From: Acuticoccus sp963704595
GTDB taxonomy: Bacteria > Pseudomonadota > Alphaproteobacteria > Rhizobiales > Amorphaceae
DNA length: 64,000 bases
Direction: 5' to 3'
NCBI GenBank assembly: GCA_963704595.1
Contig: OY969922.1
Span: 2,976,001-3,040,000 of the forward strand
Shown here: positions 1 to 8,363 of the stretch, in pieces
Layout of the letters: each line of letters opens with the position of its first letter
Numbering within the stretch: the first letter of the stretch is position 1
Translations under genes and position numbers: made by a program
Notes under the pieces: generated by a model
Databases searched by the model: none
Told to the model about the DNA's origin: nothing
Seen by the model: only the letters and a program-made list of their open reading frames with translations

Positions 1-214
1 AGCAGGCGACGTAGGCGTTGATGGATTCCAGCCGGTGCGCGAGCCCGAGGGCGATGAGGCGTTCGAGCGCGCGGTAGGCGGTGGGCGGGGCGGCGGTCGG
101 GCGTTCGGCGCGCAGGGCGTCCAGAACGTCGTAGGCGGTGAGCGGCCGGCCCGCTTCGCTGAGCGCGCGGAGGGCGGCGCGCTGGCTGTCGTTGAGGCGA
201 GGTTCTGTCGTCAT
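1..214 (-). CDS. zur: Fur-family zinc uptake regulator Zur, N-terminal part (cut by window edge)
   Basis: The minus-strand frame starting at 214 encodes about 71 residues before the window ends. They form the winged-helix DNA-binding half of a Fur-family repressor: LTAYDVLDAL, then APPTAYRALERLIALGLAHR, then the Zur-like ESINAYVAC ending in a cysteine. This wording (hinge helix, LxHRIESxNAFVAC) is typical of Zur rather than Fur. Zur represses zinc uptake genes when zinc is replete. The metal-binding C-terminal half is not visible. The ATG sits directly against a 27-bp perfect dyad with no Shine-Dalgarno sequence between them, which suggests a leaderless or very short leader and autoregulation. 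It lies downstream of gguB on the same strand but is probably its own transcription unit. Confidence 0.8.
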   Translation of the reverse strand, partial: MTTEPRLNDSQRAALRALSEAGRPLTAYDVLDALRAERPTAAPPTAYRALERLIALGLAHRLESINAYVAC

Positions 215-241
215 GTGAGGGCGTATAATATACGCCCTCAC
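215..241. promoter_or_regulatory. Perfect 27-bp dyad at the zur start codon, candidate Zur operator
   Basis: Two 13-base arms (GTGAGGGCGTATA and its exact complement) flank one central base. The A/T core TATAATATA resembles the alphaproteobacterial Zur box (GTTATA-N-TATAAC type) and also supplies a -10-like element for minus-strand transcription. The right spot for an autoregulatory operator is immediately before the zur ATG at 214. Seen: the dyad. Inferred: Zur binding. It could alternatively act as a hairpin downstream of gguB, but no T-run follows it. Confidence 0.6.
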
Positions 242-262
242 GCCATGCAAGAGGCTTTGGCG

Positions 263-1459
263 TCAGCCGTCGCGCTTGTTGAGCACGTCGAAGATTACGG
301 CGGCGAGAAGGACGAGGCCCTTGATCATCTGCTGGTAGTCGATCCCGATGCCGAGCAGCGACATGCCGTTGTTGAGGACGCCCATGATGAACGCGCCGAC
401 CACTGCGCCCATGATGGTGCCGACGCCGCCGCGCATCGACGCGCCGCCGATGAAGACCGCCGCGATCACGTCGAGCTCGACCACCTGGCCGGCCTTCGGC
501 TGCGCGACGTTGAGGCGGGCAGCGAAGATGAGGCCGCCGAGCGCTGCCAGCATCCCCATGTTGGCGAACACCAGCATGGTCAGCCGCTCGGTGTTGATGC
601 CGGAGAGTTTTGCCGCCTTCTCGTTGCCGCCGATGGCGTAGACGCGGCGGCCCGCCGTCGTCTTGTTGGTGATGAACGAGTAGATCGCGATCAGGATCGC
701 CATCACGACGAGGACGTTGGGAAGGCCGCGGAAGTTCGCCATCAGCCACGAGAGGTAGATGAGCGCGCCCGCCACCAGCACCTGCCGGCCGACGAAGAGC
801 GCGGTCGGCTCGTCCTGGTCGCCCTTGCCCGAGAAGCGCTGCCGCATCGCGAACGCGAACACCGCCACGGCGACGCCGGCGCCGATCAGGAAGGACAGCG
901 TGTTGAAGCGCGATGCGTCGAAGACGTCGGGCAGGAAGCCATTGGCGAGGAGGCCGAAGATGTTCGGGAACGGGCCGATGGAGGCGCCGCCGAGAACGAG
1001 CAGGATCGCGCCCTTGAAGACGAGGAGCCCGGCGAGCGTGACGATGAAGGACGGGATCTTGAAGTAGGCGATCCAGTAGCCCTGCGCCGCCCCGATCGCG
1101 AAACCCACCGCCATGCAGACAATCGACGTCACCAGCGGGTTGATCCCGTAGGTCACCATCATCACGCCGGCGAGCGCGCCGATGAAGCCCATCACCGAGC
1201 CGACCGAAAGGTCGATGTGCCCGGCAACGATGACGAGCAGCATCCCGAGCGCCATCACGATGATGTAGGAGTTCTGAAGGACGAGGTTGGTGAGGTTCAC
1301 CGGGCGCAGCAGGATGCCGCCGGTCGCATACTGGAAGAACGCCATGATGACGATCAGCGCGATCAGGATGCCGTACTCGCGCATGTGATTGCGCAGGAAT
1401 CCCCATGCCAGCGCGCCGCGCCTGTCATCGCTCATCTTGCCTGCAACCTCTTGCGACAT
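263..1459 (-). CDS. gguB: Multiple-sugar ABC transporter permease (GguB/MmsB type)
   Basis: Integral membrane permease of a CUT2-family sugar importer, about 398 residues with about ten hydrophobic segments. It shows the family glycine-rich signature around GGNEKAAKLSGI and the cytoplasmic loop GGASMRGGVGTIMGAVVGA that contacts the ATPase. It imports sugar delivered by the ChvE-type binding protein using ATP hydrolysed by GguA. An upstream ATG would overlap the LysE gene; I prefer the ATG at 1459, which is preceded by AAGGA at good spacing. It is the last gene of the chvE operon, but two unrelated genes separate it from gguA, which is unusual. Confidence 0.9.
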   Translation of the reverse strand: MSQEVAGKMSDDRRGALAWGFLRNHMREYGILIALIVIMAFFQYATGGILLRPVNLTNLVLQNSYIIVMALGMLLVIVAGHIDLSVGSVMGFIGALAGVMMVTYGINPLVTSIVCMAVGFAIGAAQGYWIAYFKIPSFIVTLAGLLVFKGAILLVLGGASIGPFPNIFGLLANGFLPDVFDASRFNTLSFLIGAGVAVAVFAFAMRQRFSGKGDQDEPTALFVGRQVLVAGALIYLSWLMANFRGLPNVLVVMAILIAIYSFITNKTTAGRRVYAIGGNEKAAKLSGINTERLTMLVFANMGMLAALGGLIFAARLNVAQPKAGQVVELDVIAAVFIGGASMRGGVGTIMGAVVGAFIMGVLNNGMSLLGIGIDYQQMIKGLVLLAAVIFDVLNKRDG

Positions 1460-1478
1460 GACTGGTCCTTGAATCCGT

Positions 1479-2093
1479 TCAGCGCTCGGAGAGCGCGAGT
1501 TTGACACCGAGTAGCGCGAAGCTCGCCGCGAAGGAGCGGCGCAGCCAGCGCATGACCGAAGGGCGCGACAGCACGAAGTCGCGCGCCAGCGCGGCGGCCG
1601 CGCCGTAGACGACGAAGACGGCGAACGTCATCGCCATGAAGACCGCCGCGAGCCCGAGCATCTCCACCGTCGGCCGCGCCGCGTCCGCCGGCACGAACTG
1701 CGGCAGGAAGGCGAGGAAGAACAGCGAGAGCTTGGGATTGAGAACGTTGAGAAGAATGCCGTCGCGCACGAGGCGCACCGCCCGCACCGGCGCGGCGTTG
1801 GCCTTCACCGACAGCGCGCCGCCTTCCCGCGCGATCCCCCACGCCATGTAGAAGAGGTAGAGGACGCCGAGGATTTTTACGGCCTGAAACAGCGTCGCGG
1901 AGGTGTGGAGGAGCGCCGCGAGGCCCACCACCGAGGCGAAGATGTGCGGCACGATGCCGAGCGTGCAGCCGACCGCCGCGACGGTCGACGCGCGGAAGCC
2001 GCGGCCGAGCGCGATCGCCAGCGTGTAGAGGACGCCGGTGCCGGGAAGCAGCACCACCACCAGCGCCGTGACAAGGAATTCAACGCTCATCAT
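1479..2093 (-). CDS. LysE/RhtB-family amino acid exporter
   Basis: A 204-residue inner membrane protein with about six hydrophobic helices. The N-terminal VLLPGTGVLYTLAIALGRGFRA stretch and the central NVLNPKLSLFFLAFLPQF motif are diagnostic of LysE/RhtB translocators, which export amino acids or derivatives. It overlaps the end of the ACT-domain gene by 14 bases and precedes gguB by 19 bases, so it is co-transcribed inside the sugar transporter operon. ACT-domain plus LysE pairs are common and suggest amino-acid-responsive efflux; its link to sugar uptake is unclear. Substrate unknown. Confidence 0.85.
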   Translation of the reverse strand: MMSVEFLVTALVVVLLPGTGVLYTLAIALGRGFRASTVAAVGCTLGIVPHIFASVVGLAALLHTSATLFQAVKILGVLYLFYMAWGIAREGGALSVKANAAPVRAVRLVRDGILLNVLNPKLSLFFLAFLPQFVPADAARPTVEMLGLAAVFMAMTFAVFVVYGAAAALARDFVLSRPSVMRWLRRSFAASFALLGVKLALSER

Positions 2094-2493
2094 CGCCCTC
2101 CGTCAGCGCAAAGCCCGCCGCGGTCCACGCGGCGCGCGCCTGATCGTGCGTCGACGCCTTCACCAGCACCACGTCGCGCGCGAAGGTGGAAAGGACGAAG
2201 ATGCCGAGCCCGGCCTTCGCGATCGGCTCCGTCACCGCCAGCACCACGCCCGGCGCGTCGAGCGCTCCGGCGGCGTCGACGCGGTAGGCCGCCCATGGCC
2301 CCTCCTGCGCAACGTCCGCCGGCATCCGCTCGGCGCGGCAGACGACGGTCGGCGTGCCGTCGTCGACAAGCGCATAGACGCCCTCGCCGGCGAGCCAGCC
2401 CGGGATCGCATCGCCGGCGCCGAGCGCTGCGACGGCATAGTCGCCCGGCAGCGCGGTGAGGCCGAGGTCTGCTGGGCGGGCGAGCGCCGTCAT
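2080..2493 (-). CDS. ACT-domain protein (CASTOR/POLLUX-like ACT_7)
   Basis: A 137-residue soluble protein. The C-terminal half carries an ACT_7-type amino-acid-binding fold: EPIAKAGLGIFVLSTFARD followed by DVVLVKA and DQARAAWTAAGF. The family binds small ligands, often amino acids, as a sensor. The ATG at 2493 overlaps the gguA stop in an ATGA arrangement, and its own end overlaps the LysE start, so translation is probably coupled through gguA, this gene and lysE. It likely senses the substrate of the adjacent exporter (inference). No catalytic domain is visible. Confidence 0.75.
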   Translation of the reverse strand: MTALARPADLGLTALPGDYAVAALGAGDAIPGWLAGEGVYALVDDGTPTVVCRAERMPADVAQEGPWAAYRVDAAGALDAPGVVLAVTEPIAKAGLGIFVLSTFARDVVLVKASTHDQARAAWTAAGFALTEGDDER

Positions 2494-4052
2494 TTCGCGT
2501 TGCGGATGATCATCTGCATGATCTTTTCCTGGCTCGCGTCGCGGATCGGGAGTTCGCCGAGGAAGCGGCCCTCGTTCATCACGTAGACGCGGTCGCACAC
2601 GCCGAGGATCTCGGGGAGCTCGGAGGAGATGACGATCACGGCCCTCCCCTCGGCGGCGAGCTCGTGGATGATCGTGTAGATCTCGAACTTGGCGCCGACG
2701 TCGATGCCGCGGGTCGGCTCGTCGAGGATCAGCACCCGCGGCTCGGTGAAGAGCCACTTCGACAGCACCACCTTCTGCTGGTTGCCGCCCGAAAGGTTCA
2801 CCGCCGCCTGCCGGATCGACGACGACTTGATGCGGAGCTTGTCGCGGTACTCCCGCGCCACCGCCACTTCCCGCGGGTCCGAGATGATGCCGTTGGAGGA
2901 CACCCCCTCGAGGTGGGCGAGCGGGATGTTGCGCTGGATCGTGTCGTCGAGAACCAGCCCGTACTGCTTGCGGTCCTCGGTGACGTAGGCGATGCCCGCC
3001 TTCACCACCCGGTGGACGGACGACGTGTCGATCTTCTCGCCGTCGACGTAGGCTTCGCCGGAGATGTTCGTGCCGTAGGTGCCGCCGAAGAGGCTCATGG
3101 CAAGCTCGGTCCGCCCCGCCCCCATCAGGCCGGAGATGCCGACGATCTCGCCGGCGCGCACCGTGAGCGACACGTTGTCGACGGCGCGGCGCTCGGGGTG
3201 GGACGGGTCGTGCACCGTCCAGTTCTTCACCTCGAACAGGACGTCACCCAGCTTGCGGTCGAGGTCGCGCGGCGGGAACCGGTCCGACAGGCTGCGGCCG
3301 ACCATGTCGCGGATGACGCGCTCCTCGGTCACCTCACCACCGCGCGCCGCGAGCGTGGAGACCACCTCGCCGTCGCGGATGATGGTGACGGTATCGGCGA
3401 CCTTCTCGATCTCGTTCAGCTTGTGCGAGATCAGGATCGAGGAGATGCCCTTGGCCTTGAATTCGAGCAGAAGGTCGAGGAGCGCGGCGCTGTCGGCCTC
3501 GTTGAGGCTGGAGGTCGGCTCGTCGAGGATGAGGAGCTTCACGTCCTTGGCGAGGGCCTTGGCGATCTCGACGAGCTGCTGCTTGCCGAGGCCGAGGTCG
3601 CCGACGCGGGTGCCGGGCTTTTCGGAGAGGCCGACGCGGGCGAGCACCTCTGCGGTGCGCTTGTGCGTCCTGTTCCAGTCGATGACGCCGCCGGACGCCT
3701 GCTCGTTGCCCAGGAAGATGTTCTCGGCAATCGACAGCAGCGGGACCAGCGCCAGCTCCTGGTGGATGATGACGATGCCGACGCGCTCGGAGTCGGCGAG
3801 CGAGCGGAATTTCTGCGGCTCACCCTCGTAGATGATCTCGCCGTCGTAGGTGCCGTGCGGATAGACGCCGGAGAGCACCTTCATCAGCGTCGACTTGCCG
3901 GCGCCGTTCTCGCCGACGACGGCATGGATCTCGCCGCGCGTGACGGAGAAGGTCACGTCGCTGAGCGCGGTCACCCCGGCGAAGCGCTTGGTGATGCCGC
4001 GCATCTCGAGAATGGTGTCGGCTTCGGGTTCGATCCGTTCGGCAACGCTCAC
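2490..4052 (-). CDS. gguA: Multiple-sugar ABC transporter ATP-binding protein (GguA/MmsA type)
   Basis: A 520-residue duplicated ATPase of the CUT2 sugar importers. The N-terminal half has Walker A GENGAGKST, signature LGLGKQQLVEIAKAL and Walker B LLILDEPTSSL. The C-terminal half has the degenerate Walker A GLMGAGRTE typical of the family, signature LSGGNQQKVVLSKWL and LILDEPTRGIDVGAK. It powers uptake with GguB and the ChvE-type binding protein. The start is GTG at 4052, with GGGAG upstream. A strong stem-loop separates it from chvE. Its stop overlaps the ACT gene start by four bases. Confidence 0.93.
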   Translation of the reverse strand: MSVAERIEPEADTILEMRGITKRFAGVTALSDVTFSVTRGEIHAVVGENGAGKSTLMKVLSGVYPHGTYDGEIIYEGEPQKFRSLADSERVGIVIIHQELALVPLLSIAENIFLGNEQASGGVIDWNRTHKRTAEVLARVGLSEKPGTRVGDLGLGKQQLVEIAKALAKDVKLLILDEPTSSLNEADSAALLDLLLEFKAKGISSILISHKLNEIEKVADTVTIIRDGEVVSTLAARGGEVTEERVIRDMVGRSLSDRFPPRDLDRKLGDVLFEVKNWTVHDPSHPERRAVDNVSLTVRAGEIVGISGLMGAGRTELAMSLFGGTYGTNISGEAYVDGEKIDTSSVHRVVKAGIAYVTEDRKQYGLVLDDTIQRNIPLAHLEGVSSNGIISDPREVAVAREYRDKLRIKSSSIRQAAVNLSGGNQQKVVLSKWLFTEPRVLILDEPTRGIDVGAKFEIYTIIHELAAEGRAVIVISSELPEILGVCDRVYVMNEGRFLGELPIRDASQEKIMQMIIRNAK

Positions 4053-4100
4053 CGGTCACTCCCAACACGTCTGCGCCCTGGCGCAGGGTATCAAACGAAA

Positions 4101-4127
4101 CGGGGCCGCGCACGATGCGCGGCCCCG
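4101..4127 (-). promoter_or_regulatory. Intercistronic stem-loop between chvE and gguA
   Basis: A 12-bp perfect GC-rich stem (CGGGGCCGCGCA and complement) with a 3-base loop lies in the 90-base chvE-gguA gap, followed on the minus strand by TTTCGTTT. In binding-protein operons such hairpins stabilise the 5' message and partly terminate, giving more binding protein than ATPase and permease. That role is inferred from position. Confidence 0.7.
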
Positions 4128-4142
4128 TCTTTCTGTCGCCGA

Positions 4143-5204
4143 TTATTTCAGCTGGTCGGCGGTGTAGTAGCCGCTGTCGATGACGGTGGACTGGATGTTG
4201 TCCTTGGTCACCGAGACGGGCTCGAGCAGGTAGGACGGGACGATCTTGACGCCGTTGTCGTAGGTTTCGGTGTCGTTGATGGTCGGCTCGCGGTCGTTGA
4301 GGATGTCGTCGACCAGCGCGACGGTCACCTTGGCGAGCTCGCGGGTGTCCTTGAACACGGTCGAGGTCTGGTCGCCGGCCTGGATCGCCTTCAGCGACGG
4401 GATCTCGGCGTCCTGGCCGGAGATGACGGGCATCGGCTGGTCGCCGGAGCCGTAACCCACGCCCTTCAGCGAGGAGATGATGCCGATGGACAGGCCGTCG
4501 TAGGGCGACAGCACCGCGTCGACGTTGTCGTCGGTGTAGTAGGCGCTGAGGAGGTTATCCATGCGCGCCTGCGCGACCGAACCGTCCCAGCGCAGGGTGC
4601 CGACGGTGTCCATGCCCATCTGGCCGGACTTCACGTTCAGCTTGCCGGAATCGATCAGCGGCTGAAGCACGCTCATCGCGCCGTCGTAGAAGAAGTAGGC
4701 GTTGTTGTCGTCGGGCGAGCCGCCGAACAGCTCGATGTTGCAGGGGTCGCAGTTGTCCATGTCGAGCGCGTCGACGATCGACTGGGCCTGCTGCACGCCC
4801 ACCTTGAAGTTGTCGAAGGTGGTGTAATAGCTGACGTCGCCGAAGTCGCGGATGAGGCGGTCATAGGCCACGACCGGCACTTCCGCCGCGGCGGCGTTGG
4901 CGAGCACGTTGGACAGCGTGGTGCCGTCGATGGCGGCGATCACCAGAGCGTCGACGCCGCGCACCAGCATGTTCTCCACCTGGGAGAGCTGGGTCGGGAT
5001 ATCGTCTTCGGCGTACTGGAGGATGGTCGTGTAACCGGCGTCCTCGAACTGCTTCACCATCGAGTCGCCGTCGGAAATCCAGCGGGTCGACGACTTGGTG
5101 GGCATGGCGATGCCGACGGTGCCCTTGTCCTGCGCGAAGGCCGGCAGGGTGCCGGCAGCGGCCACCGCGAACGCGGCTGCGGCCAGAATGAATGTCTTCT
5201 TCAT
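4143..5204 (-). CDS. chvE: ChvE-type periplasmic sugar-binding protein
   Basis: A 353-residue periplasmic binding protein with a clear signal peptide (MKKTFILAAAAFAVAAAG, cleavage near AFA-QD). The mature sequence matches the ChvE/MmsA group: GIAMPTKSSTRWISDG, the hinge segment DALVIAAIDGTTL, and CDPCNIELFGGSPDDNNA with two nearby cysteines. ChvE proteins bind aldoses such as galactose, arabinose and glucose for import by GguAB, and in Agrobacterium also signal to VirA. First gene of the minus-strand operon, reading away from a divergent sugar dehydrogenase. The start has AGGAGG-like bases just upstream (GGGGAGGACCC). Confidence 0.92.
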   Translation of the reverse strand: MKKTFILAAAAFAVAAAGTLPAFAQDKGTVGIAMPTKSSTRWISDGDSMVKQFEDAGYTTILQYAEDDIPTQLSQVENMLVRGVDALVIAAIDGTTLSNVLANAAAAEVPVVAYDRLIRDFGDVSYYTTFDNFKVGVQQAQSIVDALDMDNCDPCNIELFGGSPDDNNAYFFYDGAMSVLQPLIDSGKLNVKSGQMGMDTVGTLRWDGSVAQARMDNLLSAYYTDDNVDAVLSPYDGLSIGIISSLKGVGYGSGDQPMPVISGQDAEIPSLKAIQAGDQTSTVFKDTRELAKVTVALVDDILNDREPTINDTETYDNGVKIVPSYLLEPVSVTKDNIQSTVIDSGYYTADQLK

Positions 5205-5465
5205 TGGGTCCTCCCCTCGTGTTTTGGCGCCGGTGGCGTCACGCGCGGATCAGGTTGCGGACGGGCACGGGCGAACGTGCGGGGACCGTAACCACGGCTT
5301 TCAGCGGCGGGCAAATAAAAAATCGGATGAATTCACGTTTGGGTGATAATGGCCCCTAACATCAGTAACTTGATCGATCTAGCGACCGCCATTCCGGTCT
5401 CACCAGCCCCTTTCGTCCGGCACCGCGCCGCGTTAATGAGCGCGCATGGAACGGACGGGGGCACG
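5205..5465. promoter_or_regulatory. Divergent promoter region chvE / sugar dehydrogenase
   Basis: A 261-base intergenic region between two divergent sugar genes. It contains the only A/T-rich block nearby (about 5309-5400, with an AAATAAAAAATC tract), suited to back-to-back promoters, and a short GATCGATC palindrome near 5372. I do not see a convincing named operator. Co-regulation of both sides by a sugar-responsive regulator (for example a GbpR-like LysR protein, not present here) is an inference. Confidence 0.45.
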
Positions 5466-6407
5466 ATGTTGAAACTTGGTCTGGTGGGCGTCGGGGCGAT
5501 TGCCCGCAAGGCGCACTTTCCCGCGATCGAACAGAACCCCGATCTCACCCTGGTCGCGGTCGCAAGCCGCCATGGCAGCGTCGACGGGGTCGCCAACTAC
5601 TCCACCCTCACCGAGATGCTGGAAGGCTCGCCCGAGATCGACGCTGTGATCCTCTGCGTCCCCCCGGGACCGCGCTTCGAGATGGCGCAGGAGGCGATCG
5701 CCGCCGGCCGCCACGTCTTCCTCGAGAAGCCGCCGGGCGTCACCGTCTCCGAGGTTCATGCGCTGGAGGCTGCGGCACGGGACGCCGGCGTCACCCTTCT
5801 GGCAAGCTGGCACTCGCGCCATGCGCCCGGCGTCGAGACCCTGCGGCGGCGCCTGTTCGCCACCCCGCCGACGAAGGTGAGCGTGACGTGGCGGGAGGAC
5901 GTGCGCGTGTACCATCCCGGCCAGACCTGGATCTGGGAGCCCGGCGGCTATGGCGTGTTCGACCCGCTCATCAACGCGTTCTCGATCCTCACCCACATCC
6001 TGCCCCGGCCCTTCCACGCGGTGTCGTCGCGCTTCGAGGTGCCGTCCAACTGCGCGCAGCCGATCGCGGCGGACGTCCTTTTCCGCGACACGGCGGGCGT
6101 CGAGATCCACTGCGACGCGAGCTTCGACCAGCCCGACCCGCCCACCTGGGATATCGTGGTCGAGACCGCCGAGGGCACCTTCCACATGCAGAAGGGCGGC
6201 GCGATCCTCTCCCTCAACGGCGAGGTTCTGGTGGACGAGCCGGAGATCGAATACGCCAACCTTTACGCGCTTTTCGCCGGCCTCGTCCGCGCCGGCCGCA
6301 GCGACGTCGACGTCACCCCCCTCGCCCACGTGGCGGACTGCTTCCTCCTCGCCGAGCACGTCACCGTCGGCCCGTTCGACGAGAACGTCCCGGCCCCCGC
6401 CGCCTGA
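5466..6407 (+). CDS. Gfo/Idh/MocA-family D-galactose / L-arabinose 1-dehydrogenase-like
   Basis: A 313-residue NAD(P)-dependent oxidoreductase. The N-terminal Rossmann motif is GLVGVGAIARKAHFPAI, followed by the family EKPPG motif (LEKPPGVTVSEVHALE). The WHSRHAPGVETLR segment and the WEDxxxYHPGQxWIWEPGGYGVFDPLINA-like segment match the aldose 1-dehydrogenases that oxidise D-galactose or L-arabinose to the lactone in the non-phosphorylated pathway. The ATG at 5466 begins exactly at the Rossmann strand; an upstream in-frame ATG at 5343 would add 41 unrelated residues. Its divergence from the ChvE sugar transporter supports the same substrates. Which sugar is preferred cannot be read from sequence. 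Confidence 0.82.
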   Translation: MLKLGLVGVGAIARKAHFPAIEQNPDLTLVAVASRHGSVDGVANYSTLTEMLEGSPEIDAVILCVPPGPRFEMAQEAIAAGRHVFLEKPPGVTVSEVHALEAAARDAGVTLLASWHSRHAPGVETLRRRLFATPPTKVSVTWREDVRVYHPGQTWIWEPGGYGVFDPLINAFSILTHILPRPFHAVSSRFEVPSNCAQPIAADVLFRDTAGVEIHCDASFDQPDPPTWDIVVETAEGTFHMQKGGAILSLNGEVLVDEPEIEYANLYALFAGLVRAGRSDVDVTPLAHVADCFLLAEHVTVGPFDENVPAPAA

Positions 6408-6428
6408 GCGCCCGCAAGGATGAGAACC

Positions 6429-6911
6429 ATGCCGAGGAGCCTTGCCGCCGCCGTCGTCGCGCTCACCCTCGCCGCCGCCCCGTGCGCGGCGGAGGGGCTG
6501 ACGGTGGAGACGGCGGCGGGCGAGCGGATGCCCCTCGCCGCCATCACCGGGGAGAAAGCGGCGGTCCTGCACTTCTGGGCGACGTGGTGCGGACCGTGCG
6601 TCGCCGAGCTCCCGGAACTTGCAGCCTTCGCGGCGGCGCACCCTGAGCTTGCGGAACGGATCGTCCCGGTCTCCATCGACCGCGCGCCTGTGGCGAAGAT
6701 CGCCGCATTCCTGCGCGATCTCGGCGTCGGGCTCGCGCCTCTCAAGCTCGTGGAAGGCAACGCGGGCTCAGAGTACAAGCTCACCGGCTATCCGAGCACG
6801 GTGTTCGTCGCCGCGGACGGAACAGCCGTGCGCGTCATCGCCGGGCCGGTGCCGTGGGATGCGCCGCAAACCCTCTCGGCCATCGCGGCGCATCTCGGCA
6901 CAGTCGACTAG
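6429..6911 (+). CDS. TlpA-like periplasmic thioredoxin-fold protein
   Basis: About 160 residues: signal peptide (MPRSLAAAVVALTLAAAPCAAEG), then a thioredoxin fold with the redox motif WATWCGPCVAELPEL and the cis-proline segment LTGYPSTVFVAADG. TlpA/ResA-like proteins reduce disulfides outside the membrane, for example in cytochrome c or copper-site maturation. The ATG at 6429 is favoured over 6420 because AAGGA sits 7 bases before it. The stop TAG shares the tetramer CTAG with the stop of the convergent ABC permease gene. No cytochrome maturation genes are nearby, so the partner is unknown. Confidence 0.85.
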   Translation: MPRSLAAAVVALTLAAAPCAAEGLTVETAAGERMPLAAITGEKAAVLHFWATWCGPCVAELPELAAFAAAHPELAERIVPVSIDRAPVAKIAAFLRDLGVGLAPLKLVEGNAGSEYKLTGYPSTVFVAADGTAVRVIAGPVPWDAPQTLSAIAAHLGTVD

Positions 6912-8363
6912 GCGCGAAGGTCGGCGACCACGTCGCGCCGCATCGCAGCGAACGCCGGCAGGAGCGCGAGGATGACGGTGAGGCTCACGAACCCGGCGAC
7001 GAGGTGGGCTTCGGGCCAGCCGAGCGATGCGCTGACCAGAATGTCGGTCCGCTCCGTCACGATCCGCGACAGCGCCGCGCTGGCGCCGTAGCCGAACGCG
7101 ACGCCGAGCGCCGCCCCCGCCGCGATCAGCGCCGCCGCATAGCACCAGATCACCGCGAACACGAAGCGCGCCGGAGCCCCGAGCGCCCGCAGGAGCGCGA
7201 GCCGCTGCGCATAGAGCCGCGCCAGCACGAGGAGGCCCGGCGAGGACGCCTGCCGTGACGAGGATCTCGGTGACCACGGCGAGGATCGACATCGCCTGCC
7301 GCACATCGCCGAGGAGACCGTGAAGCTGCGAGAGGACGGTGCCGGGGAAGAAGGCCATCGCATCGTCCCGGCTGAACTCGGATTTCAGCGCGTAGTTGGC
7401 CCACAGCGCCTCCGCCCGCACCATGATCGCCGGGGTGCCGGCAAAGTAGGCCGGGTCGAACGGCGGGCCGACCGAGCCATCCCAGCCCGGCGCATGGCCG
7501 GTCGCAAGGCCGTGCACGTCCCACACCGCCTCGACCGGCACCAGGATCGCGCGGTCCCACGGGCTGCCGGTCGGCGCCATGCGGCCGACAACGTCGTAGT
7601 GCACGCCTTCGTGGACGTGGTGGCCGTCCTCCTCCTCGTCGCCGTCGCCGGCTTCGGAGGCCTCATCGTGGTGTCCGGCTTCGTCCTCATGGCCGGGCTC
7701 GGTCATGCCGTGGGCGGGCGAGAACTCGTCGCCGACATTCACCGGCGCGTTCGCCCCGGCAACCGCCTCGCCCATCGCGGCGAAGAGCCGACCGTCCGCC
7801 AGCGTGCCGCCGAGGTGGGTGACGAACTGGGGCGTGGTGCCGACCACCGGGGCGCCCTCGAAGCTGTCACCGAACGCGATGGGCGCTGCGATCGCAACGC
7901 GCGGATCGTTCGCGATCTCGGCGTAGATGTCGCCGCCGAGGAGCGGCATGTCGGACGGCTGGAGGTAGACGGCCGCCAGCATCGCGGTGATCTCGCTGCC
8001 GGGCGCCGCGACCACGAGGTCGAACCTGTCGGCCGCCCGCGCGGTCCCCTGCCGGAGCCCGCGTTCCTGCGCGATCAGGCCGACGCCGATGCCGATCGAC
8101 GCCGCGATCAGGACCACGAACAGGAGGTTGGTCCAGCGGAAGCGCCACAGCATCGCGCCGACGAGTCCGAACGGGCGAAAGCCCGCGGTGAGCACGAGGC
8201 CGATGAGGACAGCCGGCGCGAGGAGCGCCGCGAACAGCGCCGCATCCTGCGTCGCCGCAGGCAGGCCGGCCCACCAGGCGAGTGCTGCTGCCTGGGCGGC
8301 GAGAACCCAGGCGATGACATTGTCCGGGAAGCCGGACCAGAGGGCGTGAAGCGCTTCGCTCAT
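6908..8363 (-). pseudogene. FtsX/MacB-type ABC permease with histidine-rich loop, one frameshift
   Basis: The frame from 8363 encodes an N-terminal membrane helix, a large periplasmic domain and the start of the FtsX helices up to VTEILVTAGVLAG near 7240. The protein then continues in another frame as LVLARLYAQRLALLRALGAP and ends at 6908 with the usual MRRDVVADLRA tail. One extra base near 7231-7241, in a GGGCC run, explains the break. The periplasmic domain carries a striking loop rich in H, D and E (about 7590-7720 by position, with GHEDEAGHHDEAS and GHHVHEGVHYD), typical of Zn2+/Cu+ handling proteins. It overlaps the ATPase gene by four bases, so the two form one exporter. The frameshift may be a sequence error. 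Confidence 0.8.

Noticed and set aside
2664..5291. Open frame of about 875 codons opposite gguA and chvE
   Set aside because: It lies opposite two confidently identified genes and its translation has no recognisable domain, only biased composition.
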